From PFL42 sp963789825 (lineage in GTDB: Bacteria > Chloroflexota > Anaerolineae > Anaerolineales > E44-bin32), in NCBI GenBank assembly GCA_963789825.1, contig CAWBME010000003.1, positions 14,966-78,965 on the forward strand: DNA of 64,000 nt, in the 5' to 3' direction. Position numbers and translations under genes: made by a program. The notes beneath the pieces were generated by a model. The model ran no database searches, was not told the DNA's origin, and saw only the letters and a program-made list of their open reading frames with translations. Each line of letters begins with the position of its first letter. Within the stretch, counting starts at the first letter, position 1. Shown here in pieces: positions 33,467 to 43,190 of this stretch.

Positions 33467-34984
33467 CTACCGGGTCCGACTCGCGGGCAGGTCTGCTGGC
33501 CGTCTGCTTGGCGCTGCTGGCGCTGGCGGCCTCGTTACGCATCGCTGCACAAGTCTACGAAGGCCTTCCCCACATCGAGGATGAGTTCGCCAACTTGTGG
33601 CAGGCGGAGGTGATGGCGCAGGGCAACTTGACCCTGCCCTCGCCGGCCGAACCGCGCTACTTCGTTGTGCCGTTCGTCGTCGACCATGAGGGTGTGCGCT
33701 TTGGCAAGTACCCGCCGGGCTGGCCGGCAGCGCTTTCGTTGGGCATCCGCCTGGGCGCCCCGACGCTGGTCAACGGACTACTGGCCGCCCTGTGCGTTTG
33801 GCTGACCTACCGGCTGGGGAGTCGCCTGGGAGGCCGCAGCGTCGGACTGCTTTCGGCGCTGCTGTTGGCCACCTCACCCATGCTGCTGATGCTCTCCGGT
33901 TCGTTGATGTCGCACATGCTCAGCCTGTTGCTTGGACTGGTGTTCTCGCTGGCGTGGCTGCAGCTCTTCGTGGCGGCGGAAGGTGCGAACGAGCCGGTGC
34001 GTGTGCCGCGCTGGATGATCGTGTTGGCGGCCGGATCGGCCCTCGGCCTGCTGATGTTGACGCGCCCCCTGACCGCACTGGCGATCGCGATTCCCTTCGT
34101 GCTGCATGCGCTGGGGTTGATGGCCAAGGGGCCGGGTTCGGTGCGCCGCGAGCTTGCTGCGCTAGCGGGCGTGATCGTGGTGGTGTCAGCGCTGCTGCCG
34201 CTCTGGCAGGCAGCGGTGACGGGCAGTCCGTTCACCAATCCGTACACGCTTGTGGTGGCCGTACGATCGCCTCGGATTCGGGCCGGGACATGGTCCCCAG
34301 CCGGGCGGACACTCGCTGCATTGGGCGTACATCAACACCCGCTTCAGTCTGTGGACGATGCAGCACGACCTGTTCGGCTGGCCGTACCTGTCGTGGCTGA
34401 TGGTCCCGGTTGGCATGTGGGCGCTGCGGCGTCAGCTCGGCCTGTGGCTGTGCCTGGCGATTCTGCCGTCGCTGCTGTTGACCTACGCCGCCTACTGGGT
34501 GGGCGCCTGGTTGTACGGCCCGCGCTACTATGTCGAGGCGCTGCCGGGGCTGGCGGTGGCCAGCGCCGCCGGCTTCGTGTGGCTCGGGCGGCTGGCCGAC
34601 CAACAGAGGCGCGGATGGGGTCGAGCGCGGCGTCTGGGTGTGTCGGCGGCGATACTCGTGCTGTTGGCCGTCAACGTGGGGGGCTATCTGCCGGCACGCT
34701 TGGCTTCGCTGCGCGGCCTGTATGGAATTGGTGCTTCCGACCAGCAGGCGTTCCTGCAGACGCCGGACCGGGCGGACAAGCTGATCCTGGTGAACCCGAT
34801 CTACCACTGGTCGGAGGCGGTGGTGCTGATGCTGCTGGCGCCTCCCTTTGAGGACGGCGACTTCTTGGTCGCCTGGGATCGCGATGCGCAGGCCGAGGCG
34901 CGGTTGCGCCAGGCCTACCCGCAATGGGAGATCGTCCACTACTATCCGGACCAACCGGGAGTGCTGATCCCCTCCCGGCGATGA
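33463..34984 (+). CDS. GT-C (ArnT/PMT-like) membrane glycosyltransferase, one frameshift
   Basis: GTG 33463 overlaps the HAL2-like stop. About 505 residues in two frames joined near 34250. An early loop PHIEDEFANLWQAEVMAQGN carries the acidic residues expected in the first extracytoplasmic loop of GT-C enzymes using polyprenyl-phosphate sugars. FGKYPPGWPAALSLGIRLGA and repeated long helices follow; the second frame includes INTRFSLWTMQHDLFGWPYL, AYWVGAWLYGPRYYVEALPG and a soluble end. Probably modifies lipids or proteins outside the membrane. Acceptor unknown. Confidence 0.8.
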
Positions 34985-35080
34985 AGAATCGAGCCCTGTC
35001 CTGGCCTGCCTGGGGCATGCACCACAAGAGGGTCAACTTGCTCGGCGGGCGTGGGCGCCTGGCGGCTTCGCCTTCAGCCC

Positions 35081-35867
35081 CTAGCCGAACCGTCCGAGGA
35101 TGTAACCCTCCGTTCGGTGATCCGAGGGCTTGACGAAGAGCTCACGGCCAGGTGCGAACTCGATCAGCTCACCGGCAAGGAAGAAGGCTCCGAAGTCGGC
35201 CATACGGGCGGCCTGCTGAATGGAATGGGGCACCAGGACAATGGTGTAGCGATGCTTGAGGTCTTGGAGGGAGGCTTCGACTTTCTCCGTCGAAATGGGG
35301 TCAAGCCCCGAGGTCGGTTCGTCAAGCAAGATGACCTCCGGCTCGAGGGCGAGGACCCGCGCCAGGCAAAGGCGCTGCTGTTGGCCACCCGACAACGACC
35401 CGGCGGGCGTATCCAGACGATCCTTGACCTCATCCCACAAGGCTGCGGCGCGCAGGCTGCGCTCCACAACTTCGTCTCGCTGTCGACGAATCCCCGCCAA
35501 CTCAAGACCATAGGTCATGTTTTGTCGGACGCTCATGGGAAGGGCAACCGGTCGAGCGAAGACCATCCCCACCCGCCGGCGCAGGGCGATGACATCCACC
35601 GCCGGGTCGAGCACGTCTCATGCCATCGAGCCACACATGCCCGCTTTGATGCACAACATCCGTCAGGTCGTTGAGCCGATTGATGCTGCGAAGCAGGCTG
35701 GACTTGCCGCCCCCCGCTGGGCCGAAGAGAACGTTGATGGTGTTGGCCGGGAGAGCAAGGTTGATGTCTTTCAGAGATTCCTTACCGTCGGAATAGGTAA
35801 GGCTCAGGTGCTCGATCACGATCTTGATCGCAAGATCAGGTCCAGCCGCGGCGGGAGATCCGGCCAT
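35081..35867 (-). CDS. pstB: Phosphate ABC transporter ATP-binding protein, copy 1, one frameshift
   Basis: ATPase of the Pst phosphate importer. Starts MAGSPAAAGPDLAIKIVIEH (or nine bases earlier, MVDMAG) and shows Walker A FGPAGGGKSSLLRSINRLND. Near 35600 the frame changes to DVIALRRRVGMVFARPVALP, signature LSGGQQQRLCLARVLALEPE, Walker B VILLDEPTSGLDPIS and H-loop VPHSIQQA. All ATPase motifs are canonical. About 260 residues. Last gene of the minus-strand order pstS-pstC-pstA-pstB. A second pstB faces away at 38663. Confidence 0.92.
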
Positions 35868-35869
35868 GT

Positions 35870-36749
35870 CTACCATTGTCGCTTGGCGCGGGAGCGGGAG
35901 CGGATGACTGTGGCAATGAGGTTCATCAGGAGGACAAACACAAGCAAGACTGCGGCGGTGCCATACTGAATGCCGATGGGCATGCCTGGAACCTGGGTTG
36001 AGATGACAAAGAGGTGGTACGGCAGGGCCATGGTTGGATCGAGCGGGGAAGTCGGTAGCGTCGGGAGGTAGAACGCGGCGGCGGTGAAGAGAATTGGGGC
36101 TGTCTCGCCCACGGCACGCTCCAGCCCAAGGACAACGCCCGTCATGATCCCGGATAGCGCCTGCGGCAAGACGATGCGGCGGACTGTCTGCCAGTGAGTT
36201 CCGCCTAGGGAGATGCTCACGACTCGGAAGCTGCTCGGCACGGCGCGGCAACGCCTCTTCCGTGGTGGAGATCACCACCGGGAGTGTCATGATAGCGAGG
36301 GTGAGGGATCCGGCCAGAATGCTGGTCCCGAAGCGCAAGAAGAGAACGAAGAGACCGAGGCCGAAGAGGCCGTAGACGACGGATGGGACGCCGGCCAGAT
36401 TGATGATGGCGACGCGGATGGTGCGGGTCCAGCGACTATCGGGGGCATACTCTGCCAGATAGATGGCGGCGGCGATTCCGAGCGGCACGGCCGCCACGGC
36501 CGTGCCGATGGTCAGCCAGAACGTGCCAATGATCGCCGGCAGGATCCCGCCGGATCGCATGCCGTCCGTGGGGAAGGTCAAGAGGAATTCGGCGCTGATC
36601 GCCGTCAGGCCTCGGACGAGGACCAGGACCACAATGAAGATGATCGGAACGACGGTGAGCACAGTGGCAGCCGCCAGTAGGCCGAATCCCACCTGCTGCG
36701 TCCGGTGTCGCCGCCTCGAGCGGAGCGTTGCAGCATGGGAGGCCGTCAC
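35870..36749 (-). CDS. pstA: Phosphate ABC transporter permease PstA, one frameshift
   Basis: Inner-membrane half of the Pst channel, about 290 residues. First part: TVVPIIFIVVLVLVRGLTAI, DGMRSGGILPAIIGTFWLTI, GIAAAIYLAEYAPDSRWTRT and AGVPSVVYGLFGLGLFVLFL. The coding sense changes frame near 36245 and resumes with the permease loop VVSISLGGTHWQTVRRIVLP and ALSGIMTGVVLGLERAVGET, ending at 35870. Overlaps pstC by 4 bases and abuts pstB. Confidence 0.93.
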
Positions 36750-37621
36750 GACAGGACCCTCTCGGCGCGGGTGCGGATCCGGAAGACCACGCTGGCAGCC
36801 GCGAGATTGACGAGCCAGGAGATCAGAAAGAGCACGATCCCAATCAGGAACAGCGTGTGATAGTGCACGCTGCCGTTGGCGACCTCGCCCATCTCGGCGG
36901 CGATTGTCGCCGTCATGGTCCTCACAGGGCGGAAGAGAGATCCCAGACTTGTGGGCAGGACAGCGGCGTTGCCTGTGACCATCATCACGGCCATCGTCTC
37001 GCCCAGTCCGCGGCCGATCCCGAGCATTACGGCGATCAGGACGCCGGAGCGCGCCGCTGGCAGGGTGACCCTCCAGATGGTCTGCCAGCGAGTGGCGCCC
37101 AGCGCCAGTGCAGCTTCGCGGTACGTGCGCGGCACGGCATCCAGCGAGTCCTCAGCGACGCTGACAATGGTCGGGATCGCAATCCATCCCAACAAGAGTG
37201 CCCCCGTGAATGCCGTCAGCCCGGTCGACAGCCCCAGAACGGCGTACAGCTGAGGGGCAAGCAGTGTGATCCCCAAGAAGCCGAGCAGGACCGAAGGCAG
37301 GCCGGCCAGGATCTCAACCAACGGCTTGAGCGTCTCACGCAGTCCACGCGGCGCCACCTCGGCGATGAAGACTGCCGTGGCGAGCCCGAGGGGAACGGCG
37401 ATCAGCGCTGCGCCCAGGGTCACCAGCAAGGTTCCGAGAAGAATCGGGATAAGTCCGTACAATCCCTCGATCGGGTACCAGCGTGATCCCAACAGGTCGC
37501 GGATGGGAACTTCGCGGAGCGCAGGAGCCCCTTCAGCAAGGAGAAAGGCGAAGATGGCAAAGACGAAAACAACCGCCGAGTACCCGGCGGCCCGAGATCG
37601 TCTGCGTGATTGCGAATTCAA
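36746..37621 (-). CDS. pstC: Phosphate ABC transporter permease PstC
   Basis: Intact 291-residue permease from TTG 37619-37621. Signature stretches: LYGLIPILLGTLLVTLGAAL, AVFIAEVAPRGLRETLKPLV, EILAGLPSVLLGFLGITLLA and the ABC-permease loop YREAALALGATRWQTIWRVT, then LGIGRGLGETMAVMMVTGNA. Six hydrophobic spans. The non-ATG start should be checked, but no better start is visible. Partner of PstA. Confidence 0.94.
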   Translation of the reverse strand: MNSQSRRRSRAAGYSAVVFVFAIFAFLLAEGAPALREVPIRDLLGSRWYPIEGLYGLIPILLGTLLVTLGAALIAVPLGLATAVFIAEVAPRGLRETLKPLVEILAGLPSVLLGFLGITLLAPQLYAVLGLSTGLTAFTGALLLGWIAIPTIVSVAEDSLDAVPRTYREAALALGATRWQTIWRVTLPAARSGVLIAVMLGIGRGLGETMAVMMVTGNAAVLPTSLGSLFRPVRTMTATIAAEMGEVANGSVHYHTLFLIGIVLFLISWLVNLAAASVVFRIRTRAERVLS

Positions 37622-37655
37622 GATAGGCCGATCGGCTCCAGCTGCGGGTGCGCAT

Positions 37656-38549
37656 TCAGCCTCCGACGGGGACGAAGCCCTGATCGGCTACGATGGCCTG
37701 GCCCTCGGAGGAGAGGATCCATTGAAGATAAGCAAGGATCTCCCCTTCCGCTTGGCCGGCCGAGTACATGTAGAGATCGCGCGCAGATCGGATACGTGCC
37801 GTTGTTGACCGTCTCCGTCGATGGCCGGGTGTACGGATTTTGCGACGATCGGGCGATGGCAAGGACGCGAACGGCATCGGTGACGTACCCCAAGCCGTCG
37901 TAGCCGATGGCATTCTCGTTGTAGCTGAGTTCGGAGGTGATGCCTTCCGACGAAGGCAGGAGCAGCGTGTCGGCCGCAAAGAGCGTGGCGTCGTCCGGAT
38001 TTCCCAGACGGATGACCTGCTCCAGAAAGTAGACATGGGTCCCCGAGTTGGTCTCGCGCGAGAGGCGGACGATTGGCCGGTCCAATCCACCCACCTGCGA
38101 CCAACGGTTGATCTTGCCGGAGTAGATGTCGGAGATCTGCTGCAGGGTGAGCTGTTGCACCGGATTGTCGCGATGAACGATCACGGCGATGGCGTCGCGG
38201 GCAACGACGTGCTCGATCGATTCCACGCCTCTCGCCTCAGCCTCGGCTCGCTCTTCCGGCTTGATCGCCCGCGAAGCGTTTGCCAGGTCCACGGTCCGGT
38301 TCACCAGGGCGGCGATCCCCGTGCCTGACCCACCTCCGGTCACGGACAAGTTGACGCTTGGACGGCTGCCGCGTGGTATGCCTCCGCCCACGCCAGCGCC
38401 AAGTTGACCATGGTATCGGAGCCCTTGTTGACGATGGTCACGCTGGGGCCGGGGGTGGCGGGCGAGGTGGAGGGTGTGCAGGCGCAGATGCCGAGCACTA
38501 GGCCCAGGGCCAGGAGGCGAGCCTGCGGCTTGGTCCAGCGGCGGCGCAT
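37656..38549 (-). CDS. pstS: Phosphate-binding lipoprotein PstS, two frameshifts
   Basis: Extracellular phosphate receptor of the Pst importer. N-terminus from ATG 38549: signal peptide with Cys in GICAC, then GPSVTIVNKGSDTMVNLALA. The frame changes near 38365 to VTGGGSGTGIAALVNRTVDL, ANASRAIKPEERAEAEARGV, VVARDAIAVIVHRDNPVQQL, IYSGKINRWSQVGG and RETNSGTHVYFLEQVIRLGN. It changes again near 37800 and ends EILAYLQWILSSEGQAIVAD-QGFVPVGG. The phosphate-site GGGSGTGI and SGTH motifs are intact. About 297 residues. Confidence 0.93.
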
Positions 38550-38556
38550 CGACCGG

Positions 38557-38562
38557 ATTATA
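38557..38562 (-). promoter_or_regulatory. Perfect -10 element of pstS, leaderless arrangement
   Basis: TATAAT on the minus strand only 7 bases before the pstS ATG (38549), so the transcript would begin at or next to the start codon. The upstream TTGTCG is 19 bases away and weak, as expected for an activator-dependent (PhoB-like) promoter. CTTCAC occurs twice further upstream, about 17 bases apart. Confidence 0.6.
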
Positions 38563-38649
38563 CGGCATGGCTGGCCGCCATCGACAATCGTCGCACGACG
38601 GGGCGCCCGTGTGAAGCCGGTGGCCAAGTGAAGCGCGGCCGGCGTCATG

Positions 38650-38655
38650 TAGAAT
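38650..38655 (+). promoter_or_regulatory. -10 element of the divergent pstB, leaderless arrangement
   Basis: TAGAAT with 7 bases (TTCCACC) between it and the ATG at 38663. No ribosome site is present. No strong -35 is visible. It mirrors the pstS promoter across a 113-base intergenic region. Confidence 0.5.
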
Positions 38656-38662
38656 TTCCACC

Positions 38663-39448
38663 ATGAACGTCGACCGGCGTCCCAAGATCGAAGTCGAGGA
38701 CCTCGACTTCTTCTATGGATCAAAACAGGCGCTGCGATCGCTCTCCATTGCGATCGAGGACCGCCGCATCACCGCCTTGATCGGTCCCTCGGGCTGCGGC
38801 AAGTCGACCTTTCTGCGCTGCCTGAATCTGATGAATGCCTCGATTCCTGAAAGTCGCATGGCTGGCCGCATCCTGCTGGACGGCGAGGACATCAATCGCC
38901 CGCAGCAAGACATGGCGGATCTGCGTCGTCGGGTCGGGATGGTCTTTCAGAAGCCCAATCCCTTCCCCCAAAGCATCTACGACAATGTTGCCTTCGGGCC
39001 AAGGGTTCTCAGCTTGGCCACAGGTCGCGGCCAGCTCCGCGGCCTGGTGGAACGATCGCTGGTGCGAGCAGCGCTGTGGGATGAGGTCAAAGACAAGCTC
39101 GACGCCAATGCCCTCACGCTCTCGCTGGGGGAACAGCAGCGACTGTGTATCGCCCGCGTCCTGGCGGTAGAGCCCGAGGTCATCCTGATGGACGAGCCCT
39201 GCTCAGCGCTGGATCCGATCGCGACCTTGAGGATCGAGGAATTGATGCGCGAGATAAGCAGCGAATACGCGATCGTCATCGTCACGCACAACATGCAACA
39301 GGCCGCTCGCGTTTCGGACTACACGGCGATGATGATGCTGGATGAGACGCGGGCTGGCACCATCGTAGAGTTCGGTCCGGCGGGGATCATCTTCACTCGA
39401 CCCAAAGACAAGCGCACGGAGGACGACATCACCGGCCGCTTTGGCTAG
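38663..39448 (+). CDS. pstB: Phosphate ABC transporter ATP-binding protein, copy 2
   Basis: Intact 261-residue PstB. IEVEDLDFFYGSKQALRSLS, Walker A IGPSGCGKSTFLRCLNLMNA, Q-loop VGMVFQKPNPFPQSIYDNVA, Walker B EVILMDEPCSALDPIATLRI and H-loop IVIVTHNMQQAARVSDYTAM. The ABC signature reads LSLGEQQR in place of the usual LSGGQQQR, so the second Gly is lost and Q becomes E. Transcribed divergently from pstS-C-A-B, and by overall sequence closer to the typical bacterial PstB than copy 1. Confidence 0.95.
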   Translation: MNVDRRPKIEVEDLDFFYGSKQALRSLSIAIEDRRITALIGPSGCGKSTFLRCLNLMNASIPESRMAGRILLDGEDINRPQQDMADLRRRVGMVFQKPNPFPQSIYDNVAFGPRVLSLATGRGQLRGLVERSLVRAALWDEVKDKLDANALTLSLGEQQRLCIARVLAVEPEVILMDEPCSALDPIATLRIEELMREISSEYAIVIVTHNMQQAARVSDYTAMMMLDETRAGTIVEFGPAGIIFTRPKDKRTEDDITGRFG

Positions 39449-39661
39449 CGACATGCGCACGACGATGGCTCTCGCTGGCGGATGAAGGAACTGAATCCAG
39501 AACCGCTGGACACGCTGGATCTCGAGTAGCTCCCGAATTGCGGTCAGGCGTCGCCCGCGTCGCCGTCCCGGCGGGCAAAGACCCCGGCTTGGCATGATAC
39601 ACTCGCCCTCGAAGCGGCCGCCGGCCGTGTCCTCCGATCCCCTGTTTCGGAGCCCGAGCGC

Positions 39662-42600
39662 ATGACGACCGCTTCCACTCTCGACAACCTCGCGGGCGAT
39701 CGGCCGTCGGGGGCCTCCCAAATCTGGCACACCCTCGAAGGATCGGCTGTGGTGCAGGCGTTGCACACCTCGCCGCAGGATGGGCTGACCCCCGAAGAGG
39801 CGCGTGCGCGCCTCTGGCACACCCTCGAAGGATCGGCCGTGGTGCAGGCGCTGCATACCTCGCCGCAGGATGGGCTGACCCCCGAAGAGGCGCGTGCGCG
39901 CCTGCAGTCGCATGGGCCAAACGAACTGGCGGAAGCGCCTCGGCCAGGCCTGCTGCACAACCTGATCGCCCAGTTCAACTCCTTCCTGGTGATCGTGCTG
40001 ATCGCGGCGGCGGTGATCTCGGCCGTGCTCGGCGACTGGATCGAGGCGGCGGTGATTCTGGCGATCGTTCTGCTGAATGCCGTGCTGGGCCTGATTCAGG
40101 AGCACCGGGCCGAGCAGGCGCTGGACGCGCTGCGCAGGCTGTCGGCGCCCGAGGCGCACGTGATACGCGGGGGTCACCGCCAGGTCGTGCCGGCCGGTGA
40201 GCTGGTGCCCGGAGATCTCGTGCTGCTCGAAGCCGGCAACTACGTCCCGGCGGACCTGCGCCTGATCGAGAGCGTCAACCTGCGCATCGAGGAAGCTGCG
40301 CTCACCGGCGAGTCCGTGCCGGTCGAGAAGGACGCCGGCGTCGTGCTCGTGCAGGACATCAACCTGGGGGACCGCCGCAATACCGCGTTCATGGGCACAC
40401 TGGTGAGCTACGGGCGTGGGCGCGGGGTGGTGGTCAGCACGGGCATGCTGACGCAGATCGGCCTGATCGCCACCATGCTGCAGTCGGTGCAGCAGGAAGA
40501 CACACCGCTGCAGCGGCGGCTGAACCAGCTGGGAAAGGCGCTGGGCTGGGGAACGTTGGCCATCTGTGGGGTGGTCTTCCTCGTCGGCTGGCTGCGCGGC
40601 GTGCCGCCGCTGGAGATGTTCATCATTGCCGTCAGCCTGGCCGTGGCGGCTGTGCCGGAAGGCCTGCCGGCGGTGGTCACCGTGACCCTGGCGCTGGGCA
40701 TGCGCGAGATGATCGCCCGCCATGCGCTGATCCGCCGCCTGTCGTCGGTCGAGACGCTGGGCTCGACCACGGTGATCTGCTCGGACAAGACCGGCACCCT
40801 GACCCAGAACCAGATGACCGTCACCCGCGCCTGGGCCGACGGGGCGATGATCGAAGTTGGACCGGCGTCTGCCGATGGGCGCGCCGAGCTGCAGCAGGCG
40901 GGCCGACCGGTCGAGCTGCAACAGATGCCGGCGCTGGCCACGGCGCTGTGGGTGGCACTGCTGGCGAATGATGCCGTGGTCGAGCCGGGAGAGAACGATC
41001 GCTCGACGCCGCGCCTGGTGGGGGATCCAACCGAAGCGGCGCTGCTGCTGGCCGCCGTGCGCGCCGGCGCCGATCCGGCGGCCATGGGCCTGGCCTATCC
41101 GCGCATCCAGGAGGTCCCCTTCGACTCCGGGCGCAAGCGGATGACCACCATCCACACCGTGCGCGACCCGCGCCCGGAGGACCCGGGCCCGTTCTACGAC
41201 AGCTCGCGGCGCGAACACACGCTGATTGCCGTCAAAGGCGCGCCGGACATCGTGCTCGGGCTGTGCACGCGGCGACAGACTCTGGACGACCGGGTGGCCC
41301 CCCTGGAGGAATCCGACCGCCAACGCGTGCTGCAGGCCAACGAGCGCATGACGCAGGACGCCTTGCGCGTGCTGGCGGTTGCCTACCGGGTGCAGGACGA
41401 ACCGGTGTCCGAGGTGCACGCCGAGGCGATCGAGCGCGATCTGATCTTCGTCGGCCTGTTCGGGATGATCGATCCGCCGCGGGCCGAGGTGCCGGCGGCC
41501 ATTCAGTTGGCCCAGCGCGCCGGCCTGCGCTCGGTGATGATCACCGGCGACTTCCCGGCGACGGCGCGCGCGATCGCCGAGCAGATCGGCCTGATCCGTC
41601 CCGGGCATGGCGTGATCACCGGCGCCGACCTGGACGGGATGGACGACGCGGCGCTGGCCGCGGCCGTGATGCGCAACGACGTCTATGCCCGGGTGTCGCC
41701 GGAGCACAAGACGCGCATCGTCGAGGGCCTGAAGGCGAACGGGGAGGTCGTCGCCATGACCGGGGACGGGGTGAACGACGCGCCGGCGCTCAAGCGGGCG
41801 GACATCGGCGTCGGCATGGGCATCACCGGCACGGATGTCGTCAAAGAGACGGCCGACATGGTGCTGACCGACGACAACTTCGCCAGCATCGTGGCGGCCG
41901 TGGAGCAGGGCCGCATCATCTATGCCAACATCCGCAAGTTCGTCTTCTACCTGATCTCCTGCAACCTGGCGGAGATCGCGGTCATCTTCGTCGCCGTGCT
42001 GGCCGGCCTGCCCTCGCCGCTCACCGCCATCCAGTTGCTGTGGCTCAACCTGGTCACCGACGGCGCGCCGGCGCTGGCGCTGGGCGTCGAGCGCGGCGAT
42101 CCCGACATCATGAATCAGCCGCCGCGTCCGCCCTCGGAACCGATCATCAATCGGGAGATGCGCCTGCACGTGGGGATCCAGACGATCGCCAAGGCCGCCG
42201 CCACGCTGACTGCCTACGGGGTGGGCCTGCACCTGCACCCGGAGCAGCCTGAGTTCGCCGAGACGATGGCCTTTGCCACCCTGGCGCTGTCGGAGCTGCT
42301 GCGAGCCTACACCTCACGCTCCGAGCGCTATTCGGTGTTCAAGATCGGCGTCTTCTCCAACCGGGCCATGAACTATGCGGTGCTGCTCTCGCTGGCGCTG
42401 ACGCTTCCGTTGATCTATGTGCCCGCCCTTCAGCCGCTCTTCGACACCGTGGCGCTGGGGTGGAGCCAATGGGCGTTGATCCTGCCGCTGGTGGCGTTAC
42501 CGGCCGCCGTGCACGAACTGACCAAGTGGGCGATCCGACGCGGGATCTTCCTCCGGACTGCGTCTGGCCTGAGGCGTTGCACCCGGGCTGAAGCCGGGTC

Positions 42601-42823
42601 GTCCACCGGCGGCGGTCACGGCCGGGCCCGCCGGGCTGCTCCCCAACTAGCTCGTTATTCGTCTGCCTCGACCGGGTTTGATCCCGTCGGAACTTCCAAC
42701 GCTCAGAGATGGACCAGGCCGCGGTGCGTCCGCAGTGAGTCAATTCGCGCGTGCGGCCAGGTTTGCGCGGGTCCGGCCGAGGGAGGCGCAGGGAAGATTG
42801 GGTCGCCCAACCCGGGAATGTGA
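39662..42823 (+). CDS. P-type (P2, Ca2+-class) cation ATPase with duplicated N-terminal segment
   Basis: Membrane cation pump. The Cation_ATPase_N segment WHTLEGSAVVQALHTSPQDG-LTPEEARARL occurs twice in tandem (residues 22-51 and 52-81). Then SHGPNELAEAPRPGLLHNLI, actuator TGES (near 214), PEGLPAVVTVTLALGMREMI (TM4), phosphorylation site CSDKTGTLTQNQMTV (Asp near 374), VKGAPDIVLGLC, hinge TGDGVNDAPALKRADIGVGM (near 699) and C-terminal helices with LLWLNLVTDGAPALALGVER. The natural end is probably near 42555 (HELTKWAIRRGIFLR); the last about 90 residues look non-coding, so a stop was lost or the frame shifted. PEGLP with NLVTDG points to the Ca2+/Mn2+ class. Confidence 0.93.
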   Translation: MTTASTLDNLAGDRPSGASQIWHTLEGSAVVQALHTSPQDGLTPEEARARLWHTLEGSAVVQALHTSPQDGLTPEEARARLQSHGPNELAEAPRPGLLHNLIAQFNSFLVIVLIAAAVISAVLGDWIEAAVILAIVLLNAVLGLIQEHRAEQALDALRRLSAPEAHVIRGGHRQVVPAGELVPGDLVLLEAGNYVPADLRLIESVNLRIEEAALTGESVPVEKDAGVVLVQDINLGDRRNTAFMGTLVSYGRGRGVVVSTGMLTQIGLIATMLQSVQQEDTPLQRRLNQLGKALGWGTLAICGVVFLVGWLRGVPPLEMFIIAVSLAVAAVPEGLPAVVTVTLALGMREMIARHALIRRLSSVETLGSTTVICSDKTGTLTQNQMTVTRAWADGAMIEVGPASADGRAELQQAGRPVELQQMPALATALWVALLANDAVVEPGENDRSTPRLVGDPTEAALLLAAVRAGADPAAMGLAYPRIQEVPFDSGRKRMTTIHTVRDPRPEDPGPFYDSSRREHTLIAVKGAPDIVLGLCTRRQTLDDRVAPLEESDRQRVLQANERMTQDALRVLAVAYRVQDEPVSEVHAEAIERDLIFVGLFGMIDPPRAEVPAAIQLAQRAGLRSVMITGDFPATARAIAEQIGLIRPGHGVITGADLDGMDDAALAAAVMRNDVYARVSPEHKTRIVEGLKANGEVVAMTGDGVNDAPALKRADIGVGMGITGTDVVKETADMVLTDDNFASIVAAVEQGRIIYANIRKFVFYLISCNLAEIAVIFVAVLAGLPSPLTAIQLLWLNLVTDGAPALALGVERGDPDIMNQPPRPPSEPIINREMRLHVGIQTIAKAAATLTAYGVGLHLHPEQPEFAETMAFATLALSELLRAYTSRSERYSVFKIGVFSNRAMNYAVLLSLALTLPLIYVPALQPLFDTVALGWSQWALILPLVALPAAVHELTKWAIRRGIFLRTASGLRRCTRAEAGSSTGGGHGRARRAAPQLARYSSASTGFDPVGTSNAQRWTRPRCVRSESIRACGQVCAGPAEGGAGKIGSPNPGM
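39724..39903 (+). repeat. In-frame 90-bp tandem duplication in the ATPase gene
   Basis: Copies 39724-39813 and 39814-39903 differ at three positions that I count, all third-base and synonymous, so both encode the same 30 residues. Confidence 0.95.
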
Positions 42824-43190
42824 GTGCTCGCCCAACCGCCTTGCCCCATGCGATTCACAACCCCTCGGCGCTCTGCAACCCTCTCGGGCGAGACTTGCCT
42901 TCGACCCTCGCTCTGACGCCGTGGGCGCTTGCCGGCCCGTGTATGCGACCATCGTGGAATCTGGTGCGGGAAATTGGATCAGCGCATCATGCTCCCGTCG
43001 TATGCAGTGCCAATTCCAGGTGCCTGGACTTCCTTCAGCCACGTGTGACCGGGCAGCACAGCGCTGGCTTCCCGCGGGGAGAGGGGCGGAGGGATGCGCA
43101 CTGGTGGGCCGCAGAGCTCATGTGCGGCGAAGGAGCGATCGACCTGAACGCCAGGAAGGATCCAGGCATCCGGAGTGTCGACGCCCCGGA
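42824..43190. other. Intergenic stretch, no supported gene
   Basis: Together with the doubtful ATPase tail this forms about 630 bases (42560-43190) without convincing coding sequence. A short inverted repeat pair of GAATT-type text lies near 42967-43015. I see no RNA gene. Confidence 0.45.

Noticed and set aside
39203..42238. 1011-residue open frame on the minus strand, antisense to the P-type ATPase
   Set aside because: His/Gln/Arg/Asp-rich composition with no domain; the opposite strand carries a complete ATPase. High GC makes long stop-free antisense frames.
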